Shown in pieces: positions 7,927 to 16,074 of a stretch of 64,000 nt of DNA. The translations under genes and the position numbers were made by a program. The stretch's first letter is position 1; each line of letters begins with the position of its first letter. The notes under the pieces were generated by a model. The model did not search any database. It was given only the letters and a program-made list of their open reading frames with translations, and was not told where the DNA came from. Origin of the DNA: Domibacillus mangrovi. GTDB lineage: Bacteria; Bacillota; Bacilli; Bacillales; Domibacillaceae. The DNA lies in the NCBI RefSeq assembly GCF_001906925.1, contig NZ_MRWQ01000010.1, positions 124,001 through 188,000 of the forward strand. The letters run 5' to 3'.

Positions 7927-7994
7927 TACTCTTCCCGTACATCAATGTTACGTTGTATAATAAAACTACTATATTGTTACTAGGGGGATTTCAT

Positions 7995-9143
7995 TTGAAC
8001 ACCTTTCCAAAAGGTTTTAAATCGTGCTCGATCAATGCGGGCATTAAAGATCATACACTTGATTTTACAATTTTATTTTCAGACGTTCGGGCTTCTGCAG
8101 CTGCTATGTTCACAAAAAACCAATTTTGCGGAGCGCCGATTGTCATCGGCAAAGAAAGTGTCGCAGACGGATATTTGCAGGCGATTGCTGTCAACAGCAA
8201 AAATGCAAACGTCGCAACGGGCAATAAAGGACTTGAAGACGCACGAAAAGTGACTGAGGCTGTTGCACAAGAGCTGGCGATTCATTCAAACGACGTCCTC
8301 CCTTCTTCAACAGGTATCATCGGCGTACCACTCCCTGTTGAGAAAATATTGACAGCTATTCCTGGACTGAAAAATCAATTGAAAGAAGATGGGCTTGAGG
8401 AGTCTGCTAAAGCGATTATGACGACGGATACATATCCGAAATTTCGTACGAGACAAGTTGGTTCTATAACTATTTCCGCGATGGCCAAAGGATCTGGCAT
8501 GATTGAACCGAATATGGCGACGATGCTCAGCTATATTTTGACCGACGCCGCAATTGAACCCCCTCTTTTGCAAAAAATGCTAAAGCGTGCGGTCGATGTT
8601 TCGTTTAATAGTGTATCAGTCGATGGCGATACGAGCACGAGTGACACGGTTGTGATCATGGCAAATGGACTTGCCGGAGACGTAGATCTTGTGGAATTTG
8701 AGTCTGTTTTAACGAATCTATGCATCGATCTTGCAAAAGAAATTGCACGCGATGGTGAAGGTGCAACAAAATTAGTTGAAGTGCAAGTGACTGGTGCTGA
8801 TGATGACGTGATAGCGAAAAAAATTGGCAAATCGATTATTAATTCACCGCTTGTGAAGACAGCGATTTTCGGTGAAGATCCGAACTGGGGACGCATTATG
8901 TCGACGATCGGCAACTCGACGGACAAAGTGAATACAGAAGCTGTGTCTGTCTCATTCGCGGATGTGTACGTATTTAAAAACGGAGCACCAACCGAGGATA
9001 AACGTGCTGAATTGGAAGAGTATTTAAAAAACAATGAAGTGTTAATCCGAATTTCACTTGGCGACGGACCAGGAACTTCGACCGTATGGGGCTGTGATTT
9101 ATCGTATGATTATGTGAAAATTAATGGTGAATATACAACGTAA
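7995..9143 (+). CDS. argJ: Bifunctional ornithine acetyltransferase / N-acetylglutamate synthase
   Basis: ArgJ moves the acetyl group from N-acetylornithine to glutamate, closing the arginine acetyl cycle; some also use acetyl-CoA. The 382-residue precursor contains the self-cleavage region KGSGMIEPNMATML, with the Thr that becomes the N-terminal nucleophile of the beta chain, and GEDPNWGRI near the end. I chose TTG at 7995, six bases after TAGGGGGAT; a TTG 42 bases upstream would sit on the -10 box. In many Bacilli argJ lies between argC and argB; here it stands alone about 38 kb from argCBD, with its own ARG box. Confidence 0.92.
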   Translation: MNTFPKGFKSCSINAGIKDHTLDFTILFSDVRASAAAMFTKNQFCGAPIVIGKESVADGYLQAIAVNSKNANVATGNKGLEDARKVTEAVAQELAIHSNDVLPSSTGIIGVPLPVEKILTAIPGLKNQLKEDGLEESAKAIMTTDTYPKFRTRQVGSITISAMAKGSGMIEPNMATMLSYILTDAAIEPPLLQKMLKRAVDVSFNSVSVDGDTSTSDTVVIMANGLAGDVDLVEFESVLTNLCIDLAKEIARDGEGATKLVEVQVTGADDDVIAKKIGKSIINSPLVKTAIFGEDPNWGRIMSTIGNSTDKVNTEAVSVSFADVYVFKNGAPTEDKRAELEEYLKNNEVLIRISLGDGPGTSTVWGCDLSYDYVKINGEYTT

Positions 9144-9171
9144 AAAAAAACCGCTTAGCGCGGTTTTTTTA
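9144..9171 (+). terminator. Intrinsic terminator of argJ
   Basis: AACCGC/GCGGTT stem with a short TTAGC loop, followed by a T-tract, directly after the TAA stop. Confidence 0.85.
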
Positions 9172-9206
9172 CGTTGCTTTTTTTTACAGTTGTTGCTAAA
9201 ATAAAA

Positions 9207-9220
9207 CTAACGAACGTTAG
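9207..9220. promoter_or_regulatory. Probable TetR-type operator
   Basis: CTAAC-GAAC-GTTAG is an inverted repeat just before the ribosome binding site of the TetR gene, the usual place for self-repression of an efflux operon. Confidence 0.6.
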
Positions 9221-9233
9221 GAAGGTGTTTTTT

Positions 9234-9797
9234 TTGAGTGCGGAAAAGATTAAGAATTCAGCGGCGTCTCTTTTTGCAGAACATGGATATGCTGGGACGT
9301 CACTTGCACAAATTAGCGAACAAGTCGGTATCAAAAAGCCGTCTATTTATGCCCATTTTAAAAGTAAAGAACATTTATTTTCAGCTCTTCTTGATGATGC
9401 CTTTGCATCTGAATTGCGTATTTTATATGGACAGTCTTCTCTTTTTGAACTTCTCAACAATTATGTAAAACGGCACGCCAATGATGCTTTATTTCGTTTT
9501 TTAATTACGAGCTCTTTTTTCCCGCCGGATCATTTAAAAGAAGATATTTTAAACCGATATTATGATTATTTAGATGCAATGGAAAAAAAAACAGGAGAAA
9601 TTTTACAAGACGGAATCGAAGCGGGTACAATTCGAAACATTGACATTGCCGACACGGCAGCGATGTATACGATTATTCTCGATAGTATTTTAGTTGAACT
9701 CTGTTATGGAAGCCGTGAACGCACAGAAAAACGCCTTGACGTATCGTGGCGCTTTTTTTGGAACAGTATTAGAAAAGGAGAAAAGGAACATGACTAA
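9234..9797 (+). CDS. TetR-family repressor of the SMR efflux pair
   Basis: A 187-residue TetR regulator. The N-terminal helix-turn-helix reads FAEHGYAGTSLAQISEQVG and KKPSIYAHFKSKEHLF; the rest is the ligand-binding helical domain. The TTG at 9234 follows GGAAGGTG and a T-run. Its stop lies inside the first SMR gene (8-base overlap), so repressor and pump form one operon. It probably senses a cationic or aromatic toxicant and represses through the inverted repeat at 9207-9220. Confidence 0.88.
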   Translation: MSAEKIKNSAASLFAEHGYAGTSLAQISEQVGIKKPSIYAHFKSKEHLFSALLDDAFASELRILYGQSSLFELLNNYVKRHANDALFRFLITSSFFPPDHLKEDILNRYYDYLDAMEKKTGEILQDGIEAGTIRNIDIADTAAMYTIILDSILVELCYGSRERTEKRLDVSWRFFWNSIRKGEKEHD

Positions 9798-10143
9798 TAA
9801 ATGGTTTCTTGTTGTTCTTGCGGGTCTTTTCGAAATTGGCTGGGTCTCCGGACTAAAGTATGCCGACAGTTTAATTGAATGGATATTGACAATCATCGGG
9901 TTAGCGGCCAGTTTTTGGGCGCTCATTTACTGCTCAAAAAAATTGCCCTCAACGACCGTATACGCGGTGTTCGTTGGAATTGGCAGTGCCGGCGCAGTCA
10001 TTCTTGAAATGGCAATGTTCGGTGAACCGGTTAGCTGGATAAAAATCGCATTGATCGCTGTACTAGTTATAGGGATTATCGGATTAAAAATGGTGACGGC
10101 TGAACAGGAGCACAAGGATGAAAAGGATGTGTCTGTCTCATGA
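9790..10143 (+). CDS. Small multidrug resistance (SMR) efflux protein, subunit 1
   Basis: A 117-residue protein with four membrane helices and the SMR pattern FEIGWVSGLKYAD with the essential membrane-embedded Glu in helix 1. It has a charged C-terminal tail (EQEHKDEKD) missing from its partner. The start at 9790 follows AAAAGGAGAAAAGGAAC. Such adjacent SMR pairs (YkkCD, EbrAB types) act as heterodimeric proton-coupled exporters of cationic drugs or guanidinium-like compounds. Overlaps the next gene by 4 bases (ATGA). Confidence 0.9.
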   Translation: MTNKWFLVVLAGLFEIGWVSGLKYADSLIEWILTIIGLAASFWALIYCSKKLPSTTVYAVFVGIGSAGAVILEMAMFGEPVSWIKIALIAVLVIGIIGLKMVTAEQEHKDEKDVSVS

Positions 10144-10454
10144 TGTGGTCTCTATTAATTCTTGCCGGGCTGTTTGAAGTAGCTGGTGTGACCGGCATGT
10201 CGATGATGAACGTACGAAAAAATGTGTTGTCCTGGGGCATTTTTATTGGCGGTTTCAGTTTTAGTCTTCTATTTTTATCAATTGCGATGACTACGATTCC
10301 AATGGGGACAGCCTATGCTGTATGGACTGGAATCGGCACAGTCGGCAGCACGATAATCGGCATGCTTATCTATAAAGAACCTCGTGATGCAAAACGTTTA
10401 ATTTTTATTGCCGTTATCATTATGTCTGTCGTTGGATTAAAGGTTTTCTCCTAA
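10140..10454 (+). CDS. Small multidrug resistance (SMR) efflux protein, subunit 2
   Basis: A 104-residue SMR protein with four membrane helices; helix 1 contains FEVAGVTGMSMMN with the conserved Glu. Helix 3 carries GTAYAVWTGIGTVGS, the SMR signature. Starts within the stop of subunit 1, implying translational coupling and a heterodimer. No guanidine riboswitch is seen upstream of the operon; control is by the TetR gene instead. Substrate unknown. Confidence 0.9.
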   Translation: MMWSLLILAGLFEVAGVTGMSMMNVRKNVLSWGIFIGGFSFSLLFLSIAMTTIPMGTAYAVWTGIGTVGSTIIGMLIYKEPRDAKRLIFIAVIIMSVVGLKVFS

Positions 10455-10497
10455 TTAAATGTATGTATTTTATTCACATTAAAAAGAATTTCTTATA

Positions 10498-10527
10498 AAA
10501 AAACTGTCTGTAAACGGACAGTTTTTT
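10498..10527. terminator. Bidirectional terminator
   Basis: AACTGTC...GGACAGTT stem flanked by A-run and T-run, between the convergent SMR operon and DUF2252 gene; works for both strands. Confidence 0.8.
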
Positions 10528-10532
10528 CTTAA

Positions 10533-11864
10533 TTAAGTAAACTTATAATTAAGCCAGCCGCAGAATAATACATAATCCTGTTTAACTTGATCTTTATAGG
10601 CATTTGATAAAAAGACAAGTTGGGCTGCGAATACATCGTAATCGTCTCCAATCACATTTACTATTTCTTCTTCACTATGGTAAGAAAGCAGTTCATGTTC
10701 AACATCGGTATCTGCGCGTGCATGAATTTTGGCCGCAATGCCCCCGAATACATCAAGTACTTGATCGAATTCCTTCACGTTTTCAATATCTTCCGGCTTC
10801 ACCCGCTTTTTATATGGCGACCGTTCACGCACGTAAAAATGCCGATTATCAATCGTCACATAGCCTAGCAGTGGATCATCATGATGATGCATCGCTTTTT
10901 GTGTCGTAACAACACGCTCTCCTTGATGGCTGTATCTTGCCCAGAATTCCTCACTATATGGTGCGAAATAAGCCGGAACAGGCGCGCGTACTTCTTTCAT
11001 TTCTAGAATAATATCATCCATTTGCTGATCGCAGTCCTGTTTCCCTTCTACTAAAATATAATAACGTTCAAGTCCAATCGATGCGGTGCCAGAACCATGT
11101 TTGCGAACGATATGCTTTATTTCATAAAACTCACTTTTTTTTCGGTCTTCCGCGTCCAGGCTATCGACATAATCTGGCCAGACAGCTTCGATTTTTTCTC
11201 GTTCTTTCTGCGTCACTTGTACAAAATCTTCAGACAATTCAAACACACGTGTAGCGTCTTCCTTTACAGTCCATCTCTCCAGAAGACGTGCTGAATCACG
11301 CTTCTCCAATTTTTTTAACACTTCGCGGATCGGCCCTTTTGTATTCTTCGCGGTGTAAAAAAAGGTGACAGGATCTTCTTTTCCTTTCACGAACTTTTTC
11401 AGCTGTTTGTAATACGATTCAAGAAACACATGCATTCTTTCTTCTGCATTGGCAAAACCATACTGCTCACAGTACAGAGCGATACTCACAGTCATGCGCA
11501 GCAAATCATATACGTACGATCCCATATAACCTTCGTCAAAGTCGTTCGCGTCATATACAATGTCGCCTTCACTATTTTGAAATGCACCGAAATTTTCGAC
11601 ATGCATATCTCCTTGAATCCACGTCGGTTTATCATCTGGTGTATGAAAAGAAAATGGGATTTTCGTCACATCATAATAAAATAAGTACGCACTTCCACGG
11701 AAAAAACGAAATGGATTTTCCGTCATCTGTCTATATTTATGTTTGCGTTTTTCATGATTTAATCCAGTAATACGCGCGTCAAATTCATTGAGCACCGTTT
11801 CGAGTACATTCGATCGGAGCGCTCTCCGTGTTTTCTGTACCTCTTCCATCCAGTTTCCAACCAT
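10533..11864 (-). CDS. DUF2252 family protein (kinase-like fold)
   Basis: A 443-residue protein with the DUF2252 landmarks WIQGDMHVENFGAF (about residue 80) and YDANDFDEGYMGSYVYDLLRM shortened here to its core NDFDEG. These resemble the HGDxHxxN and Asp motifs of aminoglycoside-phosphotransferase-like kinases, but no substrate is established. Later motifs include GSGTASIGLERYY. The ATG at 11864 follows AGGAGGGG; the frame extends upstream without a good ribosome site. Monocistronic, sharing a convergent terminator with the SMR operon. Upstream bases 11865-12097 hold no recognisable gene. Confidence 0.8.
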   Translation of the reverse strand: MVGNWMEEVQKTRRALRSNVLETVLNEFDARITGLNHEKRKHKYRQMTENPFRFFRGSAYLFYYDVTKIPFSFHTPDDKPTWIQGDMHVENFGAFQNSEGDIVYDANDFDEGYMGSYVYDLLRMTVSIALYCEQYGFANAEERMHVFLESYYKQLKKFVKGKEDPVTFFYTAKNTKGPIREVLKKLEKRDSARLLERWTVKEDATRVFELSEDFVQVTQKEREKIEAVWPDYVDSLDAEDRKKSEFYEIKHIVRKHGSGTASIGLERYYILVEGKQDCDQQMDDIILEMKEVRAPVPAYFAPYSEEFWARYSHQGERVVTTQKAMHHHDDPLLGYVTIDNRHFYVRERSPYKKRVKPEDIENVKEFDQVLDVFGGIAAKIHARADTDVEHELLSYHSEEEIVNVIGDDYDVFAAQLVFLSNAYKDQVKQDYVLFCGWLNYKFT

Positions 11865-12097
11865 TATAAATCCCCTCCTACAGCTCATCCATTCCATTCT
11901 ATCATAATAAAACACGGCTTATAAACTGCGCTTACGAAGATAACTAAAGTTTTAAATAGATGAATGACTATTACAACAATCATAGCGACTTACACGGCAC
12001 GCTAAAATAACCCGATCCGAAACAAAAATCGAGATCATTTGTTAACATAAATCATTCCCCTTTACAATCATTCGTAATGGTCTATTGTACATAAAAA

Positions 12098-12131
12098 CAA
12101 ACTACCCGAAAAAATGACTTTTCAGGTAGTT
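12098..12131. terminator. Terminator downstream of purC
   Basis: AAACAAACTACC...GGTAGTTTGTTT stem, with T-runs on either strand. Confidence 0.85.
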
Positions 12132-12138
12132 TGTTTTT

Positions 12139-12828
12139 TTATTCGCCAGCAAGCATTAATTGCTCAAGTTTAAGTGGCTCAATATATTCTCCATCTTTGT
12201 ATGCACGCATGTTTCCACCGGAAATTTCATCGATTAAAAGGATCGTGCCTGTTCCTTGCTCACGGCCAAACTCGAATTTAATATCATACAAATCAAGCCC
12301 TTTTTTCGCCATTTCCGCTTTCACAACGGCGCCAATTTTTTGTGTCTGCTCTTTTAACACAGCATATTCTTCTTTCGTCAAAATACCGAGCATATCAAGT
12401 GCGTCGCTTGTAATCGGCGGATCTTCACGCTCATCATCTTTAATCGTTACTTCAACGAACGCATCCAACTCCTGTCCATCTGTTGCGTATGCACCATAAC
12501 GGCGGAGGAAGCTTCCCACTGCACGGTAGCGGCAAATAACTTCAAGTCCTTTCCCAAACACGTTCGCTGGTTTGACTGTCATCGTCGCTTCTGCAATGTT
12601 CGCATCAACATAATGTGTATGAATACCCTTTTCTTGCAGCTTTTCAAAAAAGAATTTTGTCAAACGAAGACCGGCTTGTCCAGCACCTTCAATTGTCAAA
12701 CCAACTGTGTTCGCACCTGGATCAAAGACCCCATTTTCGCCCGTAACATCATCTTTAAATTTTAATAAAAAATTCCCATCTTCCAATTTAAATACATCTT
12801 TCGTTTTACCTGTATAAATGCGTTCCAT
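12139..12828 (-). CDS. purC: SAICAR synthetase (stand-alone)
   Basis: Condenses CAIR with aspartate to give SAICAR, step seven or eight of purine synthesis. The 229-residue protein starts MERIYTGKTKDVF and carries DVTGENGVFDPGAN, CRYRAVGSFLRRYG, DIKFEFG and LIDEISGGNMR, all family motifs. Starts at 12828 after GAGAGGGATGTTAAA. It is not among other pur genes: it lies 73 bp below thiY on the same strand. A TATAAT about 50 bp upstream suggests it may also have its own promoter. It could be a second purC. AIR, just upstream in this pathway, is the precursor of the thiamine pyrimidine. Confidence 0.9.
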   Translation of the reverse strand: MERIYTGKTKDVFKLEDGNFLLKFKDDVTGENGVFDPGANTVGLTIEGAGQAGLRLTKFFFEKLQEKGIHTHYVDANIAEATMTVKPANVFGKGLEVICRYRAVGSFLRRYGAYATDGQELDAFVEVTIKDDEREDPPITSDALDMLGILTKEEYAVLKEQTQKIGAVVKAEMAKKGLDLYDIKFEFGREQGTGTILLIDEISGGNMRAYKDGEYIEPLKLEQLMLAGE

Positions 12829-12901
12829 TTTAACATCCCTCTCATCGAAAAAATTTCGAACAATTTTCATTATACAAGAGAAATCTTTCGGAAAAAAGAC
12901 T

Positions 12902-13909
12902 TTATTCAGGCATGTTGACGAATAGTTCTTCTACATTTGGATCTTTTTTAATCAATCCACTTTCTTTCATCCAGTTCGCTGTATCTGCCCATGGCTTCTC
13001 TTCCTGATAACCGAATCCTTCATCTGACGCCATCATCGGCAACAAAATATCCATACTTTCTTTTTCGACTTTTTCTTCAAGCGGGAAATTCGCTGCATCT
13101 TGATTGTCCATTAAAATTTGCAACGCTTCATCTGGATTCGCTTCCATGTCATCAAATCCTTTTTCCGCCGCACGCCAGAATGCTTCAATTAACTCAGATT
13201 CTTCTTCCCATGTTTTATCGCTCGTCACAGCGATTAACTCATAAAAAGATGGCACACCATAATCCGTTAAATCAATGTTGTTCGTTGGATACCCCTCAAA
13301 TTCAAGCAGTGGAACTTCGTGGTTGATGTACGCACCGACAACGGCGTCCGCTTTTTTGCTGACGAGTGTTGAATTAAGTTCAAAACCGATATCAATCAAT
13401 TCCACCTTCGACGCATCGCCACCATCTTCTTTCACCATCGTCTGCACGATTGACTCATTCAGCGGAATGCCAGTGTAGCCGACTGTTTTTCCTTCCAAAT
13501 CTTTTGGTGATTGGATATTGCTTTCCTCAAGCGACACGACACGATTGAGCGGCTCACGTACAATGGCACCAACTGACTTCACGCCAACTCCTTGTTCCGT
13601 CCGTGCCACAATCACATCCGGCTGATAAGTAATACCAAGTGTCACTTGTCCAGATGCCGCTAATTTAATCGGATCAGTTGGATCGGCTGGGAATTGAATA
13701 TCAAGATCAATGCCTTCTTCTTTAAAATATCCTTTTTCATCGGCGACATACAAAAAGCTGTGCACTGCATTCGGATACCAGTCAAGCATAATGCTGACCT
13801 CTTGCAGCTCTTTCTTTCCTTCACCTGATGTTTCTATTGCCGTTTTTTCATTTGCCCCGCATCCTGCAAGCATCATCGCCGCAAGCACACCTGCTGTCCA
13901 TTTTTTCAT
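12902..13909 (-). CDS. thiY: Thiamine-pyrimidine precursor binding lipoprotein
   Basis: Extracellular solute-binding lipoprotein of an ABC importer for N-formyl-4-amino-5-aminomethyl-2-methylpyrimidine. The 335-residue protein has a lipoprotein signal ending LAGC, then the NMT1/THI5-like fold with MLDWYPNAVHSFLYVADEKG (first strand and pyrimidine-contacting region) and GYTGIPLNESI. The ATG at 13909 is used because GGAGGAATATGAA precedes it and it overlaps the thiX stop by 4 bases. Last gene of the salvage operon. Confidence 0.9.
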   Translation of the reverse strand: MKKWTAGVLAAMMLAGCGANEKTAIETSGEGKKELQEVSIMLDWYPNAVHSFLYVADEKGYFKEEGIDLDIQFPADPTDPIKLAASGQVTLGITYQPDVIVARTEQGVGVKSVGAIVREPLNRVVSLEESNIQSPKDLEGKTVGYTGIPLNESIVQTMVKEDGGDASKVELIDIGFELNSTLVSKKADAVVGAYINHEVPLLEFEGYPTNNIDLTDYGVPSFYELIAVTSDKTWEEESELIEAFWRAAEKGFDDMEANPDEALQILMDNQDAANFPLEEKVEKESMDILLPMMASDEGFGYQEEKPWADTANWMKESGLIKKDPNVEELFVNMPE

Positions 13910-14649
13910 TTCATATTCCTCCATTTTAATGATTTATGTTCAAGCACTTTCACAACGACAAACAGCACAACGCCGACAGTTGATAATAGAACAATCGGCG
14001 CAAATACGGCTGCTCCGTCAAACTGTGTCATCATTCTTCGGCTGAAATAGCCAAGCCCAGCTTGTGCACCAAGCCATTCACCTATTGCTGCCCCGATCAC
14101 GCTGAGCGTGACGGCTACTTTTAATCCAGAATAAAAATACGGTTTTGCGGATGGAACTTGCAGTTTAAAGAATATCTCTTTTTTCCCTGCACCCATTGTC
14201 AAAAGCAATTCTCTTAACTCTTTACTGCTCGATTTCAATCCGTCAAACGTGCTAACTGTAATCGGAAAAAACGTAATAAGCACTGTTACGACAACTTTGC
14301 TCCAGATTGAATAGCCAAACCACATAATAAAAATCGGTGCGATAGCGATTGTCGGGATCATTTGCGATGAAATAATAATCGGGTAAAATGCACGTTCCGC
14401 AATTTTGCTCATATTCATCCAGACAGCAATTCCTACGCCTAGCACAATCGAAATCGCAAGACCGATTAAAATGATCGCAAGCGTGGACGGTAAATGGTCG
14501 AACAGCAGCACTTCTTTCAATTCCCATAGCTTCAAAGCAACCCCAGATGGCGATGGTAAAATGAATAGTAAATTAATCGAACGAGCGACCGCTTCCCAAA
14601 TGAGTAAAAGGACGACGATAAGACCAGCTGCGGGAAGATAATGTTTCAT
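13906..14649 (-). CDS. thiX: ABC transporter permease for thiamine-pyrimidine precursor
   Basis: A 247-residue membrane protein with six predicted helices and the permease-ATPase contact loop around KELRELLLTMGAGKKEIFFK (EAA motif, about residues 140-160). Belongs to the SsuC/TauC-type permeases used by ThiXYZ. Overlaps the ATPase gene by 4 bases upstream (ATGA) and thiY downstream by 4 bases. Confidence 0.9.
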   Translation of the reverse strand: MKHYLPAAGLIVVLLLIWEAVARSINLLFILPSPSGVALKLWELKEVLLFDHLPSTLAIILIGLAISIVLGVGIAVWMNMSKIAERAFYPIIISSQMIPTIAIAPIFIMWFGYSIWSKVVVTVLITFFPITVSTFDGLKSSSKELRELLLTMGAGKKEIFFKLQVPSAKPYFYSGLKVAVTLSVIGAAIGEWLGAQAGLGYFSRRMMTQFDGAAVFAPIVLLSTVGVVLFVVVKVLEHKSLKWRNMK

Positions 14650-15407
14650 ATAGATACTCCTTTCCGCAGCTGTTCAATTAATTCATCTTTCCATTTCAAA
14701 ATAGCCGGATCATTTAAATCCCGTAGTGACCGCGGCCGGCCGAGCGGTACGACGACTTCTTGCAACTTGTGCACCGGTGCTTCCTGAAACACGAAAATAC
14801 GGTCTGATAAAAAGAGCGCTTCGTTTACATCATGTGTAATGAACAAAATCGTTTTTTCACGTTTTTCCCACTGTTCTAAAAGCCATTCCTGCATCGACAG
14901 CCTTGTAATCGCATCGAGTGCACTAAACGGCTCGTCCAGTAACAGGACATTTGAGCCCGTTAAGATGGAGCGTAAAAACGAGACACGCTGTTTCATTCCA
15001 CCGGACAATTCACCAGGGAATTTGTTTTCAACACCCGTTAACCCGAACTCATCCAGAAGCGGCAAAACATGTTTTTGCGCATCTTTTTTACTAATACCGC
15101 TAAGTTCTAACGGCAAGGCAGCGTTGTCCATTACGGTCCGCCACGGCATTAATAAGTCTTGCTGTGGCATGTAACCGACTTTTCCGTGACGGTTTCGATG
15201 GTTTTCACCGTTGATCAAGATCGTACCTTCGCTTTGAATTTCAAGCCCGGTGATGAGACGGAACAGCGTACTTTTCCCTGAGCCACTTGCACCGATGACC
15301 GTAATGAATTCGCGGTCGTAAATGGTGATGTCGAGATGATCAAGAATTGATTTTTCCCCGCCGTATGAGAACGACACATTCCGGAATTCGAGCACCGGTT
15401 TACGCAT
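14646..15407 (-). CDS. thiZ: ABC transporter ATPase for thiamine-pyrimidine precursor
   Basis: A 253-residue ATPase with Walker A GASGSGKST, Q-loop MPQQDLLMPWRTV, signature LSGGMKQRVSF, Walker B VLLLDEPFSALD and the H-loop FITHDVNEAL. It drives import through ThiX/ThiY. I placed the start at 15407, where ATGCGTAA overlaps the tenA stop by 8 bases; the upstream extension is the tenA frame shadow. Confidence 0.9.
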   Translation of the reverse strand: MRKPVLEFRNVSFSYGGEKSILDHLDITIYDREFITVIGASGSGKSTLFRLITGLEIQSEGTILINGENHRNRHGKVGYMPQQDLLMPWRTVMDNAALPLELSGISKKDAQKHVLPLLDEFGLTGVENKFPGELSGGMKQRVSFLRSILTGSNVLLLDEPFSALDAITRLSMQEWLLEQWEKREKTILFITHDVNEALFLSDRIFVFQEAPVHKLQEVVVPLGRPRSLRDLNDPAILKWKDELIEQLRKGVSI

Positions 15408-16074
15408 TGCCAGGCCACATGATCCCGTTGTACGCCATATCCCAGAACATATATTCAAAACGAGTTGTATTTAAAAAGATTTCTTCCAGTTTCGCGAGTT
15501 CCGCTTCCGACTTGCCAACTGTATGCTCATCTAAAAGATCGATGCACCATTGTGCCATCTGGCCGAATTCCTCTGACGCGTACATGTGGATCCATTTTCC
15601 ATATAGCTCGTGTTCCGCAGCCCCTGGGATTTTATTCAGTTCTTTGCCGATTTCCCAGTAACTCCATGCACATGGGAGAACAGCCGCAATCACCTCTGCC
15701 AGCGTGCCATTTTGGGCCGCGTGCAGCATATAATGTGTATATGCAAGTGTAATGGGTGATGGTTTGGCGGTTTCTAACTCTTCTTCTGATATGCCGAATC
15801 GGGCCGCGTATTGCCGGTGGAGCCCCATTTCTTCATTTAATGTCCCATCCAGGAGCGCCGCGAATTTGCCCATTGTATGAAGATCATCTGCTTTGACAGC
15901 GCCAAGGGCGAATACTTTCGCATATTGAATTAAATACAAATAATCCTGCACCATATAAAAACGGAATTTTTCCGGATCAAGCGTGCCATTTGCTATTCCT
16001 TTCACGAAAGGATGTTCGTGGTTTTGACGCCAAATCGGCTGTAATTTTTCATGTAATTGTTCACTGAATTTCAT
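15400..16074 (-). CDS. tenA: Aminopyrimidine aminohydrolase (thiaminase II)
   Basis: Hydrolyses 4-amino-5-aminomethyl-2-methylpyrimidine to HMP, feeding thiamine synthesis. The 224-residue all-helical protein shows FYMVQDYLYLIQYAKVFA, the active-site Cys in VLPCAWSYWEIG, and YASEEFG. Start at 16074 follows AAAAGGAGGAAAAACAC and overlaps ylmB by 14 bases. Acts on the product of YlmB, its upstream partner. Confidence 0.93.
   Translation of the reverse strand: MKFSEQLHEKLQPIWRQNHEHPFVKGIANGTLDPEKFRFYMVQDYLYLIQYAKVFALGAVKADDLHTMGKFAALLDGTLNEEMGLHRQYAARFGISEEELETAKPSPITLAYTHYMLHAAQNGTLAEVIAAVLPCAWSYWEIGKELNKIPGAAEHELYGKWIHMYASEEFGQMAQWCIDLLDEHTVGKSEAELAKLEEIFLNTTRFEYMFWDMAYNGIMWPGNA

Noticed and set aside
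9174-9233. Longer N-terminus of the TetR protein
   Set aside because: The extension would cover the operator and promoter; the TTG at 9234 has the ribosome site.
9100-9234. Guanidine riboswitch before the SMR operon
   Set aside because: The leader is under 60 bases and lacks the guanidine aptamer motifs.
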